A stretch of 64,000 nt of DNA from Bacillota bacterium (lineage in GTDB: Bacteria > Bacillota > Clostridia > Lachnospirales > Lachnospiraceae), in assembly GCA_023435645.1 (NCBI GenBank), contig JAEYRK010000048.1, positions 56,027 to 120,026 on the forward strand, read 5' to 3'. The stretch's first letter is position 1, and the number at the start of each line of letters is the position of its first letter. Made by a program: the position numbers and the translations under genes. Below, piece after piece: positions 8,455 to 16,648 of this stretch. The notes beneath the pieces were generated by a model. That model was not told the DNA's origin. It saw nothing but the letters and a program-made list of their open reading frames with translations, and did no database searches.

Positions 8455-9399
8455 ATGGAGAAAAAAATAAGGGTTGGTGTTGTAGGGCTTGGTAAAATCG
8501 CTCATATTGCAGAATTACCTGCATTAGCAGAAATGAAAAACGTTGAAATAGTAGCAGCCTTTGATATAACACAGGAATCCGTTGATTTAGCCATGTCAAA
8601 GTATAAGATTCATAAGGGCTTTACTTCATTTGATCAGTTTATAGAAGAAGAGATGGACTGCGCCTTTGTCCTAACTCCAAAACAAACACATCATGAGTAT
8701 GTAATAAAGCTTTTAAACCGTGGTTTAGATGTTTTTACGGAAAAACCTCTTGCACTCACGCTCAAGGAAAGCAAGGAGATGGTGGAAGCTGCAGCAAAGA
8801 ACAATAAATTCCTTATGGTAGGCTTAAACAGGCGCTATGCTCCGGTTTATCAAAAAGTAAAAGAGCAGTATAAGGATAAGTGTCCGGATGTTGTTATTGC
8901 ACAGAAAAATCGTAATGGAACAGAGTATAGGGCGACCTTAGAAAATGCTATTCATATGATTGACCTTATGCGTTGGCTTTGTGGTGAGGCAGTTTCAGTG
9001 GAAGCGCAGAGTATTTTTACTGACCCGGAGTATGAGGATTTAGTGACTGCTCAAATCAAATTTGATAGTGGCAGTGTTGGAATGCTGGTTGCAAGCAGAA
9101 GAGCTGGCCAATGGGTAGAAAAGCTGGATGTTTATGGAGACTACAACTCAGCCTTTGTGTATGCTCCTGATCATGTAACCTTAGTGAATAATGAAACTGA
9201 AGTGACCACAACGATGACACCACTTGCTTATGGATGGGCAAGAGTCGAGGATAAAATGGGATTTACACAGGAAGTACATCATTTTATTGACTGCGTTACT
9301 AACCGTAAGCAGCCTTTGACAAATGCAGAAGATGCATACAAAACCCATGAACTGATTCATGAAATCTTGACTAAGGCAGGTTTACCTGGGCTGGAGTAA
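8455..9399 (+). CDS. Gfo/Idh/MocA family oxidoreductase
   Basis: A 314-residue NAD(P)-dependent dehydrogenase. The Rossmann start is IRVGVVGLGKIAHIAELPAL. The family EKP signature is in DVFTEKPLALT, and the catalytic His region is NAIHMIDLMRWL. ATG 8455 has a GAGGAG site and lies one base after the aldolase stop, so translation is probably coupled; the GTG at 8440 is inside the previous gene. Members oxidise a hydroxyl of a sugar or inositol. Paired with the next TIM-barrel protein it recalls 3-keto-sugar pathways, including oxidative deglycosylation systems. Confidence 0.87.
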   Translation: MEKKIRVGVVGLGKIAHIAELPALAEMKNVEIVAAFDITQESVDLAMSKYKIHKGFTSFDQFIEEEMDCAFVLTPKQTHHEYVIKLLNRGLDVFTEKPLALTLKESKEMVEAAAKNNKFLMVGLNRRYAPVYQKVKEQYKDKCPDVVIAQKNRNGTEYRATLENAIHMIDLMRWLCGEAVSVEAQSIFTDPEYEDLVTAQIKFDSGSVGMLVASRRAGQWVEKLDVYGDYNSAFVYAPDHVTLVNNETEVTTTMTPLAYGWARVEDKMGFTQEVHHFIDCVTNRKQPLTNAEDAYKTHELIHEILTKAGLPGLE

Positions 9400-9445
9400 G
9401 GAACTATCATAAGGCCAATGGAAGATCTTAAGATTGGAGGAGCAG

Positions 9446-10330
9446 ATGAAAATAGCAGGACATACGATGGGAACCCCAGAATACACACTTTTAGAGGCTG
9501 CAGTATTATTTTCCGAAATGGGTTTAGACGCTATTGAAATTATCTTTCAAGAAGAATATAAGTGTGCAGTAAATTGGAGTACCACAGATGAGGAGCTATT
9601 GAATTATAAGCAACAATTTGATAAGCTTAATCTTGAGGTATCTTGTATTGTGGCTTACGCAAGTGATTATAATCTTGAGGATGACGAAAAAAGAATGTCA
9701 GCAATAGCAGAATGTAGTCGCTGCATACATATTGCCAATATTTTAGGTGCTAAGTATATCCGAATTTATGGAGGAACCTTCTTGAAGGGGGATTCCGGAT
9801 TTGATGAGAAAAGGGTGATACTGGTCCAGTCTATGCAGTCATTGGCAGACGAGGCGGCTCCCTTTGGAATAAACCTGGTACTTGAAAATCATTTCAATAC
9901 CATGGTGACCGGACCGCAGATATCCTATGATATTGTAAAGCAAATTAACCGGCAAAATGTGGGCATATTATACGATCAAGCAAATATCGGATTCTTATCT
10001 GGTGAGGATTATAGGCAATGCATTTCCATTCAGAAGGACAAAATTTACTATGTTCATGTTAAGGATTTTGTATTTAAGGGCGAGAATAAAGAATTTGTCG
10101 GTGGTTCTGTAACCCATGTTAAGGAAGAAGATCGTGCTGTTGTGACTAAGATTGTAGGAGAAGGGATTGTGCCCTGGGATGAAATATTGCCAGCGTTAAA
10201 GGAAATTGGTTATGACGGATATTTATCTCTTGAATATGAAAGACGATGGCATCCCATGGACATTCCTATTGCTGATATCGGTATGAAAAAAAGCGCAGAA
10301 TATATCAGAGCAATTTTAGATAGCCTATAA
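9446..10330 (+). CDS. Sugar phosphate isomerase/epimerase family (AP-endonuclease-2 TIM barrel)
   Basis: A 294-residue xylose-isomerase-like TIM barrel. ATG 9446 directly follows GGAGG (9436-9440), so the TTG at 9434 is rejected. Metal-ligand positions typical of the family are visible in LVLENHFNTM (Glu), GILYDQANIG (Asp), YYVHVKDF (His/Lys) and YLSLEYERRW (Glu). Relatives include hydroxypyruvate isomerase, inosose dehydratase and C-glycoside-cleaving lyases. It lies directly after the Gfo/Idh oxidoreductase, a common pairing in keto-sugar metabolism. Confidence 0.83.
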   Translation: MKIAGHTMGTPEYTLLEAAVLFSEMGLDAIEIIFQEEYKCAVNWSTTDEELLNYKQQFDKLNLEVSCIVAYASDYNLEDDEKRMSAIAECSRCIHIANILGAKYIRIYGGTFLKGDSGFDEKRVILVQSMQSLADEAAPFGINLVLENHFNTMVTGPQISYDIVKQINRQNVGILYDQANIGFLSGEDYRQCISIQKDKIYYVHVKDFVFKGENKEFVGGSVTHVKEEDRAVVTKIVGEGIVPWDEILPALKEIGYDGYLSLEYERRWHPMDIPIADIGMKKSAEYIRAILDSL

Positions 10331-10366
10331 AGACTTTATAGTATAAGCAAGAGCAGGAGATAAGAA

Positions 10367-10813
10367 ATGATATTAGATTATTGTTGTAATGTAGCAAACT
10401 ATTATAAGCTGATTCCGGAGCTTGAGAACGGTATGAAATTTATTCAAGTAGTAAAGGGCTTTTCTGCAGGGAAATACGATGGAGACGGTATGTTTGCGAT
10501 TGTTGAAGAGGGTATTACCGGTGAGCTCAGTGAAAAAGAATATGAAAAACACGAAAAATACATAGATTTTCATGTATTGATGCAAGGGGAAGAAAAAATT
10601 GCTTGGGAAACCACCAATAACCTACAACTAACCACGGTGTATCACCCGGAAAAGGATATCGCTTTCTACAAAGGTAACGGTCATGAAATTAGCCTCAAGG
10701 AAAACATGTTTTGCATTTACTTCCCAAGTGATGGTCATAAATGCGGCGGAAAAACAGCAGAGGTAGGTACTCCATATAAGAAGATTATTCTTAAATTGCC
10801 TATGGATAGCTAG
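10367..10813 (+). CDS. YhcH/YjgK/YiaL family protein (second copy, DUF386)
   Basis: A 148-residue cupin-like protein of the same family as 606-1055 but clearly diverged. Visible features are HEKYIDFHVLMQGEEKI, YHPEKDIAFYKG and MFCIYFPSDGHKCGG, the last holding the conserved His of the family metal site. A member in the E. coli sialic acid operon is an anomerase, so a sugar-anomer or ring-opening role is plausible. It lies between the isomerase and ribokinase genes with short gaps and is probably part of the same transcript. Confidence 0.83.
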   Translation: MILDYCCNVANYYKLIPELENGMKFIQVVKGFSAGKYDGDGMFAIVEEGITGELSEKEYEKHEKYIDFHVLMQGEEKIAWETTNNLQLTTVYHPEKDIAFYKGNGHEISLKENMFCIYFPSDGHKCGGKTAEVGTPYKKIILKLPMDS

Positions 10814-10835
10814 AAACTATAAAAGGAGCAGACTC

Positions 10836-11753
10836 ATGAAAAAAGTATCTGTTATAGGAAGTATGAACTATGACACAACAATTCAAGTGGCTAAGTTTCC
10901 TTTGCCCGGTGAAACCATAAGTTCTTCGGGCTATTCAGTTTCAGTGGGAGGCAAAGGGGCTAACCAAGCTGCTGCATTAGCGAAGGCAGGTGTTGCGGTC
11001 AGTATGTTTGGCGCAGTAGGAAAGGACTTTGCCGGAGATGAAATCATAAAAATGCTAACAAAGTATGGTGTAGCAGTAAATAATGTGCTCCGTCTAGATC
11101 AAGTGCAAACAGGTCAGGCCTTTATTACAGTGGAAGATTCCGGTAATAATCATATAGTGATTGTTCCGGGAGCAAATGAACATTGTACTTTGAACTATGC
11201 CATTGACCATAAAGAGGAACTGTGTGATGCAGAAGCTATATTAGCTCAACTTGAAATACCAACAGCTACAGTATATGGTTTGTTTGAAATTGCCAAAAAG
11301 CTGGGCGTGACCACAGTACTTAATCCAGCCCCTGCACAGAACTTTGAACCTTCCCTGCTAAGCTATGTAGATATTATCATACCAAACGAGAGTGAAATCG
11401 AAACAATATACGGTAAAAAAATAAAGACGGATAGTGAACTGGAAGCTGCATGTAGGTGGCTTGAAGAAGCTGGCGTTTCTATTATAATAGTTACTTTAGG
11501 AGAACGGGGCTGTTATTTATATTATGAGGGAACAGGTACATTTTTTGCTCCATTCAAGGTAAAAGCGGTGGATACAACTGCAGCTGGTGATAGCTTTATT
11601 GGAAGTTTTCTCTCCAGTTATCTTGATGGAAACTCTATGGCTACTGCAATTAATTATGCTCAAAAAGTAGCTGCAATAACAGTTACCCGAAAAGGAGCGA
11701 TTCAATCGATTCCAACTAAGGAAGAGGAGAAAAGTATTTCCTTAGAAAAATAG
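10836..11753 (+). CDS. rbsK: Ribokinase (PfkB family)
   Basis: A 305-residue carbohydrate kinase, converting ribose plus ATP to ribose 5-phosphate. N-terminal SMNYDTTIQVAKFPLPGET carries the substrate-binding region, GGKGANQAAALAKAG is the first PfkB signature, and DTTAAGDSFIGSF is the second with the catalytic Asp. Closest in pattern to RbsK rather than fructokinase or pseudouridine kinase, judged by eye only. It is the last gene before the island boundary and its terminator (11815-11858), so it ends the operon. Its presence suggests that the pathway releases a pentose. Confidence 0.85.
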   Translation: MKKVSVIGSMNYDTTIQVAKFPLPGETISSSGYSVSVGGKGANQAAALAKAGVAVSMFGAVGKDFAGDEIIKMLTKYGVAVNNVLRLDQVQTGQAFITVEDSGNNHIVIVPGANEHCTLNYAIDHKEELCDAEAILAQLEIPTATVYGLFEIAKKLGVTTVLNPAPAQNFEPSLLSYVDIIIPNESEIETIYGKKIKTDSELEAACRWLEEAGVSIIIVTLGERGCYLYYEGTGTFFAPFKVKAVDTTAAGDSFIGSFLSSYLDGNSMATAINYAQKVAAITVTRKGAIQSIPTKEEEKSISLEK

Positions 11754-11814
11754 CTCACTAAATACTATAAGCTACTAAAGAAGAAAATCATCAATAAAAA
11801 GCTTTCAATGTCTA

Positions 11815-11858
11815 AAAAAAGTAGAGGTCCATAACTTAGGTCATGAACCTCTATTTTT
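11815..11858. terminator. Terminator after ribokinase / relic of the tRNA-Leu(CAG) terminator
   Basis: Arms TAGAGGTCCAT (11822-11832) and ATGAACCTCTA (11843-11853), one mismatch, with A-run before and T-run after. It sits just outside the island's left att repeat. Read on the minus strand it probably terminated tRNA-Leu before the island inserted. Confidence 0.65.
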
Positions 11859-11860
11859 AG

Positions 11861-11884
11861 TGCAGTTGAGGGGACTTGAACCCC
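11861..11884 (-). repeat. attL: copy of tRNA-Leu(CAG) 3' end
   Basis: 24 bases identical to 26137-26160, covering discriminator base, acceptor stem and most of the T-arm of the tRNA. The bases on either side differ (G/A before, G/T after), so the identity is exactly 24 bp. It marks the distal end of the island. No gene is evident in 11885-12137. Confidence 0.9.
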
Positions 11885-11928
11885 GTATGATTATTGCAAA
11901 GCCTTATAAATAGTGCGTTCCTGAGATT

Positions 11929-11960
11929 GGATAATCAAAAGGTAATCAAAAAGGTAATCA
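11929..11960 (+). repeat. GGTAATCA direct repeats, left end (probable integrase arm sites)
   Basis: GGTAATCA at 11941-11948 and 11953-11960, preceded by a near copy GGATAATCA at 11929. Two more perfect copies in the same orientation lie at the other end (26053 and 26063). Spacing is 12 bp here and 10 bp there. Position just inside both att sites fits tyrosine-integrase arm-type sites. Confidence 0.6.
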
Positions 11961-12137
11961 AACAGGAAAGGAGGATTTGTACGCTAGACAATGCCTATAA
12001 GTATTTTATGCATAACAGTTCTTCCGTAACCCACATAATCAAAGAGTATATAGCTGTTTAGTTAAGCAATATATTTTAAATATAAACTGGAGCAGTTATA
12101 TCGAGGCCGGTCATTTTATCTGCGTGGCTTTTTCTAA

Positions 12138-12632
12138 TTAATCCAGAAAGCCACCCAGATTACATATTATTAACCAATCAGTTACAGCATCATCAATCCA
12201 CGCATCAAGTTCCTTAAGTTTCTGTTTTAACACAGACTTTGCTTCATTAAGGTCAAGATAATCTACTTCATATCTTAATATGCCGTAGGTGCGTACGGGT
12301 GATATAAGGTGTTCTATTGGGATGTGTTTCAAATACTCTGATGTATATGATTCCGGAAAGACATATTCAAATCCAGTTGGAAGCCTACTGAAAACGATAG
12401 CTGGATACGGATGGGATAGGCCTATGTAAATACTTGCCGTATGTATAGCTCCATTAGCAAAGCTATACACCTCTGAGGTAGCATAACTCGTATGGAGGCC
12501 TGCCCTATAAAATTTAAACATTGTATCTTTGGCTGCGGACTCGACGTATTTTAGGTACGAATCACACTTTGGGCAGGTGGTGGATTTGTAACTGTTAGGC
12601 CTTTGCAGACCACAGTGCATACAGACCATCAT
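12138..12632 (-). CDS. Hypothetical zinc-ribbon protein linked to the resolvase
   Basis: A 164-residue protein starting with a four-cysteine zinc ribbon (CMHCGLQRP, then TTCPKCDSYL). The remainder has no motif I recognise; it includes HPYPAIVFSRLPTGFEYVF and a C-terminal helical stretch LNEAKSVLKQKLKELDAWID. Its start codon overlaps the stop of the upstream resolvase gene by four bases (ATGA type), so the two are translated together. It may bind DNA or partner the resolvase; function unknown. Confidence 0.65.
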   Translation of the reverse strand: MMVCMHCGLQRPNSYKSTTCPKCDSYLKYVESAAKDTMFKFYRAGLHTSYATSEVYSFANGAIHTASIYIGLSHPYPAIVFSRLPTGFEYVFPESYTSEYLKHIPIEHLISPVRTYGILRYEVDYLDLNEAKSVLKQKLKELDAWIDDAVTDWLIICNLGGFLD

Positions 12633-13210
12633 AGTGTTTCACCTTTATTCTCATAATCTTTAACACGTCTGTACCACGAAGAAGCCGATAATCCAAGCTT
12701 TTTGTGAGCCTCAACAGCGGTGATTTTATTGGATTTCCAATCGGTATAAACCGATTTAAACTTAGTAGCATCAATCGCAATGGGTTTTCTACCTTTATAT
12801 ACACCACGTTTTTTAGCTTCAGCTATGCCCTCTAAAGCTCTTTGACGGGTAGTTTGCCTCTCTAGTTCGGAAAGGGCTGCAAATACGGTCAACATAAAGA
12901 CACCTTGCGGGGTAGATGTATCAATCGATTCTTTCCTGCTTATATAAGTAACACCTTTCTGATTAAGCTTATCCATTATGTTCAAAAAATCACGTGTACT
13001 ACGGGCAATTCTCGAGATACTTTCAGAGACTACAACATCACCTTCACGAACATATTCGAGCATTGCTTGTAACTGTGGACGATTTGAAGCATCTTTACCT
13101 GACATTTTATCGGTAAAGATACGTTCTACCTGTAATTCTTCCATTAATGCGTCCTGTCTGGCAGTGTTCTGTGACTCAGCACACGAAATTCTAACATAGC
13201 CCACTATCAT
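12629..13210 (-). CDS. Serine recombinase, resolvase/invertase family
   Basis: A 193-residue small serine recombinase. The catalytic Ser is in MIVGYVRISCAESQNTARQ (position 9). The conserved helix region is SESISRIARSTRDFLNIMD, followed by TPQGVFMLTVFAALSELERQ and a C-terminal HTH (AVEAHKKLGLSASSWYRRV). Length matches Tn3-type resolvases and DNA invertases. It reads away from an intergenic region with long inverted repeats (13282-13355), a likely binding site. No second hsdS or invertible cassette is nearby, so a role in resolution or in the mobility of the island is more likely than phase variation. Confidence 0.88.
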   Translation of the reverse strand: MIVGYVRISCAESQNTARQDALMEELQVERIFTDKMSGKDASNRPQLQAMLEYVREGDVVVSESISRIARSTRDFLNIMDKLNQKGVTYISRKESIDTSTPQGVFMLTVFAALSELERQTTRQRALEGIAEAKKRGVYKGRKPIAIDATKFKSVYTDWKSNKITAVEAHKKLGLSASSWYRRVKDYENKGETL

Positions 13211-13281
13211 AATTCAACTTATCCTCCTTAAAACAAATCAATGCCTGCACTATAATTCCCCATTAGTATACTTCAAAGAAC

Positions 13282-13355
13282 AACCTGTGCCAATAGGGTA
13301 TTTGTATATTATGATACATATCATAATTGCACTTATAACCCTAATGACACAGGTT
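13282..13355. promoter_or_regulatory. Inverted-repeat region between resolvase and HTH genes (possible res/operator)
   Basis: Arms AACCTGTGCCAATAGGGT (13282-13299) and ACCCTAATGACACAGGTT (13338-13355) pair with three mismatches. Between them is the near-palindrome ATGATACATATCAT (13311-13324). A further ATACCCTATTGAACAG lies at 13375-13390. It occupies the 330-bp divergent intergenic region and fits a recombinase crossover or operator site. The remainder of 13211-13542 shows nothing else. Confidence 0.5.
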
Positions 13356-13542
13356 TTCCTTATATCATATAGGTATACCCTATTGAACAGTACTTTATAT
13401 GAACGTTCTCACACACGGAGTGCGTTATAGCTTAAGTCAGTGTCAGGCCGTATTCATAACTATAATAATTACAAGAGATACAAGTAATATAAAAAATATA
13501 AGAGCTATAAGAACTACAATAAGAACTGAAGGAGACGTAATT

Positions 13543-13923
13543 ATGGACACTTTACTAACAATGAGCGAAGCGGCAAGGTATTTAGGTTGTAGCGTTAGTA
13601 GTATACGTAACTACACGATGCACAGTGGCAAATATAATTTACCTTGCGTTAGAACGGTCGGACAGCATCGTAAAATTAGACAATCGGATTTAGATGCTTT
13701 TATTAGCAAACATTTGAGGTTACAAGGCGAACCCAACACAGGAGATGCTGACGAACAGGGTTTTGGCGATGAGTCAGAACAAGAGCTGACCCTGAAGAAC
13801 ATTAACTTTGACACATCTAACACTCCGTCTGAGGAGCTATTTAGGAAGCACGATGAAAAGGTAGTGTCTACAAAAGCTCCTAAAGCTGGCCAAGATACTA
13901 AATCCACTACAGAGGAAATATAA
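13543..13923 (+). CDS. MerR/excisionase-type HTH DNA-binding protein
   Basis: A 126-residue protein. ATG 13543 follows a GAAGGAGACG site; the longer open frame from 13399 is rich in Ile/Thr/Arg and looks non-coding. Residues 1-55 are a helix-turn-helix (TMSEAARYLGCSVSSIRNY), and the segment NLPCVRTVGQHRKIRQSDLDAFI is typical of IS607-type resolvase N-termini and excisionases. The C-terminal half is acidic and disordered-looking. Diverges from the serine recombinase across the inverted repeats, so it could be its directionality factor or repressor. Confidence 0.7.
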   Translation: MDTLLTMSEAARYLGCSVSSIRNYTMHSGKYNLPCVRTVGQHRKIRQSDLDAFISKHLRLQGEPNTGDADEQGFGDESEQELTLKNINFDTSNTPSEELFRKHDEKVVSTKAPKAGQDTKSTTEEI

Positions 13924-13935
13924 TAGTAATACCTG

Positions 13936-13969
13936 ACACCGTAGCCGTTATGGATGCGGTGTTTTTTTA
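13936..13969 (+). terminator. Rho-independent terminator after the HTH gene
   Basis: ACACCG (13936-13941) pairs with CGGTGT (13957-13962) around a loop that can pair further, followed by a T-run. It separates this gene from the hsd promoter. Confidence 0.6.
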
Positions 13970-14035
13970 GCAAGTTAAGGCCGAAATTATTTAAGTGCCT
14001 GCGTTAAAATTCTCCTAAATCTATTGTATTATTCG

Positions 14036-14064
14036 TTGAAACGCTGTATAACTATTAATATAAT
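14036..14064 (+). promoter_or_regulatory. Promoter of the type I R-M operon
   Basis: TTGAAA (14036-14041), 17-bp spacer, TATAAT (14059-14064); 38 bp upstream of the small HTH gene that heads the hsd operon. Confidence 0.6.
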
Positions 14065-14101
14065 GAGTTAATTATGCTCAGTTATCAGTGAGGTGCGAAG
14101 T

Positions 14102-14284
14102 ATGGATTTCATTACACCGAAAGAAGCCGCCACATTGTGGGGTATTTCTGAAAGACGGGTACAGGTGCTGTGCCAAGAAGGTAAAGTCGAGGGTGTTACT
14201 AAATTTGCGAAAACTTGGGCGATACCTAAAGATACAATTAAGCCTAAGGATGGCAGATATAAAGAGAATAAGGTGAAAGAATAG
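14102..14284 (+). CDS. Small excisionase-family HTH protein heading the hsd operon
   Basis: A 60-residue protein starting at ATG 14102 with a GAGGTGCG site. The sequence MDFITPKEAATLWGISERRV followed by QVLCQEGKVEGVTKF and TWAIPKD is the common small HTH (HTH_17/Xis-like) protein of Firmicutes genomes, often found beside type I R-M genes. It lies 24 bases before hsdM and probably regulates the operon, keeping R and M in balance. An overlapping frame from 14088 is a shadow. Confidence 0.75.
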   Translation: MDFITPKEAATLWGISERRVQVLCQEGKVEGVTKFAKTWAIPKDTIKPKDGRYKENKVKE

Positions 14285-14308
14285 CATTAGCTATGAGAGG
14301 AAGATAGA

Positions 14309-16648
14309 ATGGCTGTAAAAAAGAGTGAGTTGTATTCAAGTCTATGGGCAAGCTGTGATAGCTTGCGTGGAGGTATGGACAGCTCCCAATATAAAGATTA
14401 TATACTAACGCTTTTGTTCGTGAAGTATGTTTCTGATAAATACAAGGGTGTTGACTACGGTGATATAGAAGTGCCTGAAGGTGGTAGCTTTGATGATATG
14501 CTTGCCCTTATTGGTGCTAAGAATATTGGCGAAGAAATGGATAAGATTATTGCTAAACTTGCGGAGGCTAATAACCTACGTGGCGTTATTGATAATGCCC
14601 ATTTTAATGATGAAGATAAGCTTGGTAAGGGTAAGGAAATGGTTGACAAGTTAAGTGAATTGCTTGCAATTTTCCGTGACCAGATGCCAAACTTTAGCAG
14701 TAACCGAGCTGATGGTGACGATATTATTGGCGATGCTTACGAATACTTAATGAGGAACTTTGCTACCGAGAGCGGTAAGAGCAAAGGGCAGTTTTATACG
14801 CCTGCGGAGGTTTCTCGTATTCTTGCAAAGGTTGTAGGGATTGAACACGCAACTGGTAATGATGTTACACTATATGATTGTGCAGCGGGTTCAGGCTCGT
14901 TGCTTATTCGTGCGGCTGAGGCTGCTCCTGTTGAAGTTGCTATTTATGGTCAAGAAAAAGATGTAACAACTGCAGGTCTTGCACGTATGAATTTAGTGTT
15001 ACACAACCATACAACTGCTGAAATTAAGGGTGGTTACAGCACTTTTTCTAATCCAATGTTTAAGAATCCTAATGATGGCAGCGTGTTACGTCAGTTTGAT
15101 TTCGCAGTGGTAAACCCACCGTTTTCCGACAAGAACTGGACCCACGGTCTTGTAGAATATGGACGTTTTGATGGTTATGGCGATATGCCACCACAAAAGA
15201 GTGGTGACTTTGCTTGGCTTTTGCACATTATTAAGTCGCTTAAACGTAATGGTAAGGCGGCGGTTATTCTCCCACACGGTGTGTTATTCCGTGGTAATGC
15301 AGAGGCAACGATACGCAAGTCTTTGATAGACAGAGGTCTTATTAAGGGAATTATTGGCTTGCCTGCAAACTTGTTCTATGGTACAGGTATTCCTGCGTGT
15401 ATTATTGTTATAGATAAAGAAAATGCTGACGAGCGTGATGGCATCTTTATGATTGATGCAAGCCGTGACTTTGTGAAGGACGGCAATAAGAACCGTCTGC
15501 GTGAGCGTGATGTATATAAAATTAGTACTGTGTTTAACAGCCAGTTAGAGTTTGATAAGTACTCTCGTTTCGTGACATTGGAGGAAATTAAGGAGAAGAA
15601 CGCATATAATTTGAATATTTCACGCTACATTGATAGTAGTATGGCCGAGGATTTACAAAGCATTTTTGGTCACTTAAATGGTGGTATACCGGCAGTTGAT
15701 GTGGATAGCCTTTCACACTACTGGACTGCGTTCCCAAACTTGCGTGGACAACTTTTTGAGGCAATGGGTGATGGATATTATAAACTTTTGGTTACAAAGG
15801 ACGAAGTGCGTGACACTATCTATGGCGATGCAGAATTTTCTGCCTATGCCGACACAGTTGAGCACGCTTTTGAAACCTTTAAGGTTACGGTTGATGATAA
15901 ACTACGTAATATAAGCGATGAAACTAAGCCGAAAGAGCTTATAAAAGAGCTGGCCGAGGTTATTCTTACAAACTTTGAACCTGTAACCCTTGTGGATAAA
16001 TACGACGCTTATGAGGTACTACTTTCATACTGGAATGAAGTGATGTCGGACGACGTTTATTTAATTGTACAGGACGGCTACAAGGTTATCCGTGATATTG
16101 AAGTGTTTTATTCTGAGAAGAAGAAAAAAGATGGCACTTCTGAGAAGAAAGAAACAGGATGGGACGGCAAGCTTATCCCTAAGACACTTATTATTGAGAT
16201 GTTTTTTGATAAAGAGAAGAAAGTTATTGATGCGGCTGAGTTGACTGTTGCGAACTTACAGGCTGAGCTTGATGAGTTTATTGAGAATATCACAGAAGAA
16301 GATGACGAGGATGATAATGAAAAGGAAGTTAAGAAGCGTAAGCGTGAAATAAGCGAGAAAAACAAGATACTGAAAGAGTTACAATCGGCACTTGATGTAA
16401 AGTGCCGTAACAAGTACCCTGAGCTTACTGACGAGCAGTGCATTGAGCTACTGCTTAACAGCAAATGGTACTGTACTATTGTAAAAGGTATCTTTGGGCT
16501 TTATACGGCGGTGAGCCACAGCATTGCAGACCGTGTAGCTGAACTTAACGAGCGTTACGAGCAAACACTACCACAGCTTGAGAGTGAAGTAAAACAGCTT
16601 GAGAGCAGGGTCAAATCTCATCTTGAAAGGATGGGGTTTGTATGGTAG
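14309..16648 (+). CDS. hsdM: Type I restriction-modification system, DNA methyltransferase subunit HsdM
   Basis: A 779-residue N6-adenine methyltransferase subunit. The HsdM N-terminal helical domain spans about 1-140 (KSELYSSLWASCDSLRGGMD). The catalytic domain follows: GKSKGQFYTPAEVSRIL (SAM entry), motif I YDCAAGSGSLLIRAAE near 195, motif IV FAVVNPPFSDKNW near 270. It is longer than the usual ~500 residues because of a charged C-terminal extension (EKKKKDGTSEKKETGW region and coiled coil to the end), as in one class of type I M subunits. It overlaps hsdS by seven bases. With HsdS it modifies host DNA; with HsdR it cuts foreign DNA. Confidence 0.95.
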   Translation: MAVKKSELYSSLWASCDSLRGGMDSSQYKDYILTLLFVKYVSDKYKGVDYGDIEVPEGGSFDDMLALIGAKNIGEEMDKIIAKLAEANNLRGVIDNAHFNDEDKLGKGKEMVDKLSELLAIFRDQMPNFSSNRADGDDIIGDAYEYLMRNFATESGKSKGQFYTPAEVSRILAKVVGIEHATGNDVTLYDCAAGSGSLLIRAAEAAPVEVAIYGQEKDVTTAGLARMNLVLHNHTTAEIKGGYSTFSNPMFKNPNDGSVLRQFDFAVVNPPFSDKNWTHGLVEYGRFDGYGDMPPQKSGDFAWLLHIIKSLKRNGKAAVILPHGVLFRGNAEATIRKSLIDRGLIKGIIGLPANLFYGTGIPACIIVIDKENADERDGIFMIDASRDFVKDGNKNRLRERDVYKISTVFNSQLEFDKYSRFVTLEEIKEKNAYNLNISRYIDSSMAEDLQSIFGHLNGGIPAVDVDSLSHYWTAFPNLRGQLFEAMGDGYYKLLVTKDEVRDTIYGDAEFSAYADTVEHAFETFKVTVDDKLRNISDETKPKELIKELAEVILTNFEPVTLVDKYDAYEVLLSYWNEVMSDDVYLIVQDGYKVIRDIEVFYSEKKKKDGTSEKKETGWDGKLIPKTLIIEMFFDKEKKVIDAAELTVANLQAELDEFIENITEEDDEDDNEKEVKKRKREISEKNKILKELQSALDVKCRNKYPELTDEQCIELLLNSKWYCTIVKGIFGLYTAVSHSIADRVAELNERYEQTLPQLESEVKQLESRVKSHLERMGFVW

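Noticed and set aside
13399..13542. 48-codon N-terminal extension of the island HTH protein
   Set aside because: Repetitive Ile/Thr/Arg translation of an A/T-rich leader, while ATG 13543 has a strong GGAG site and begins the HTH domain.
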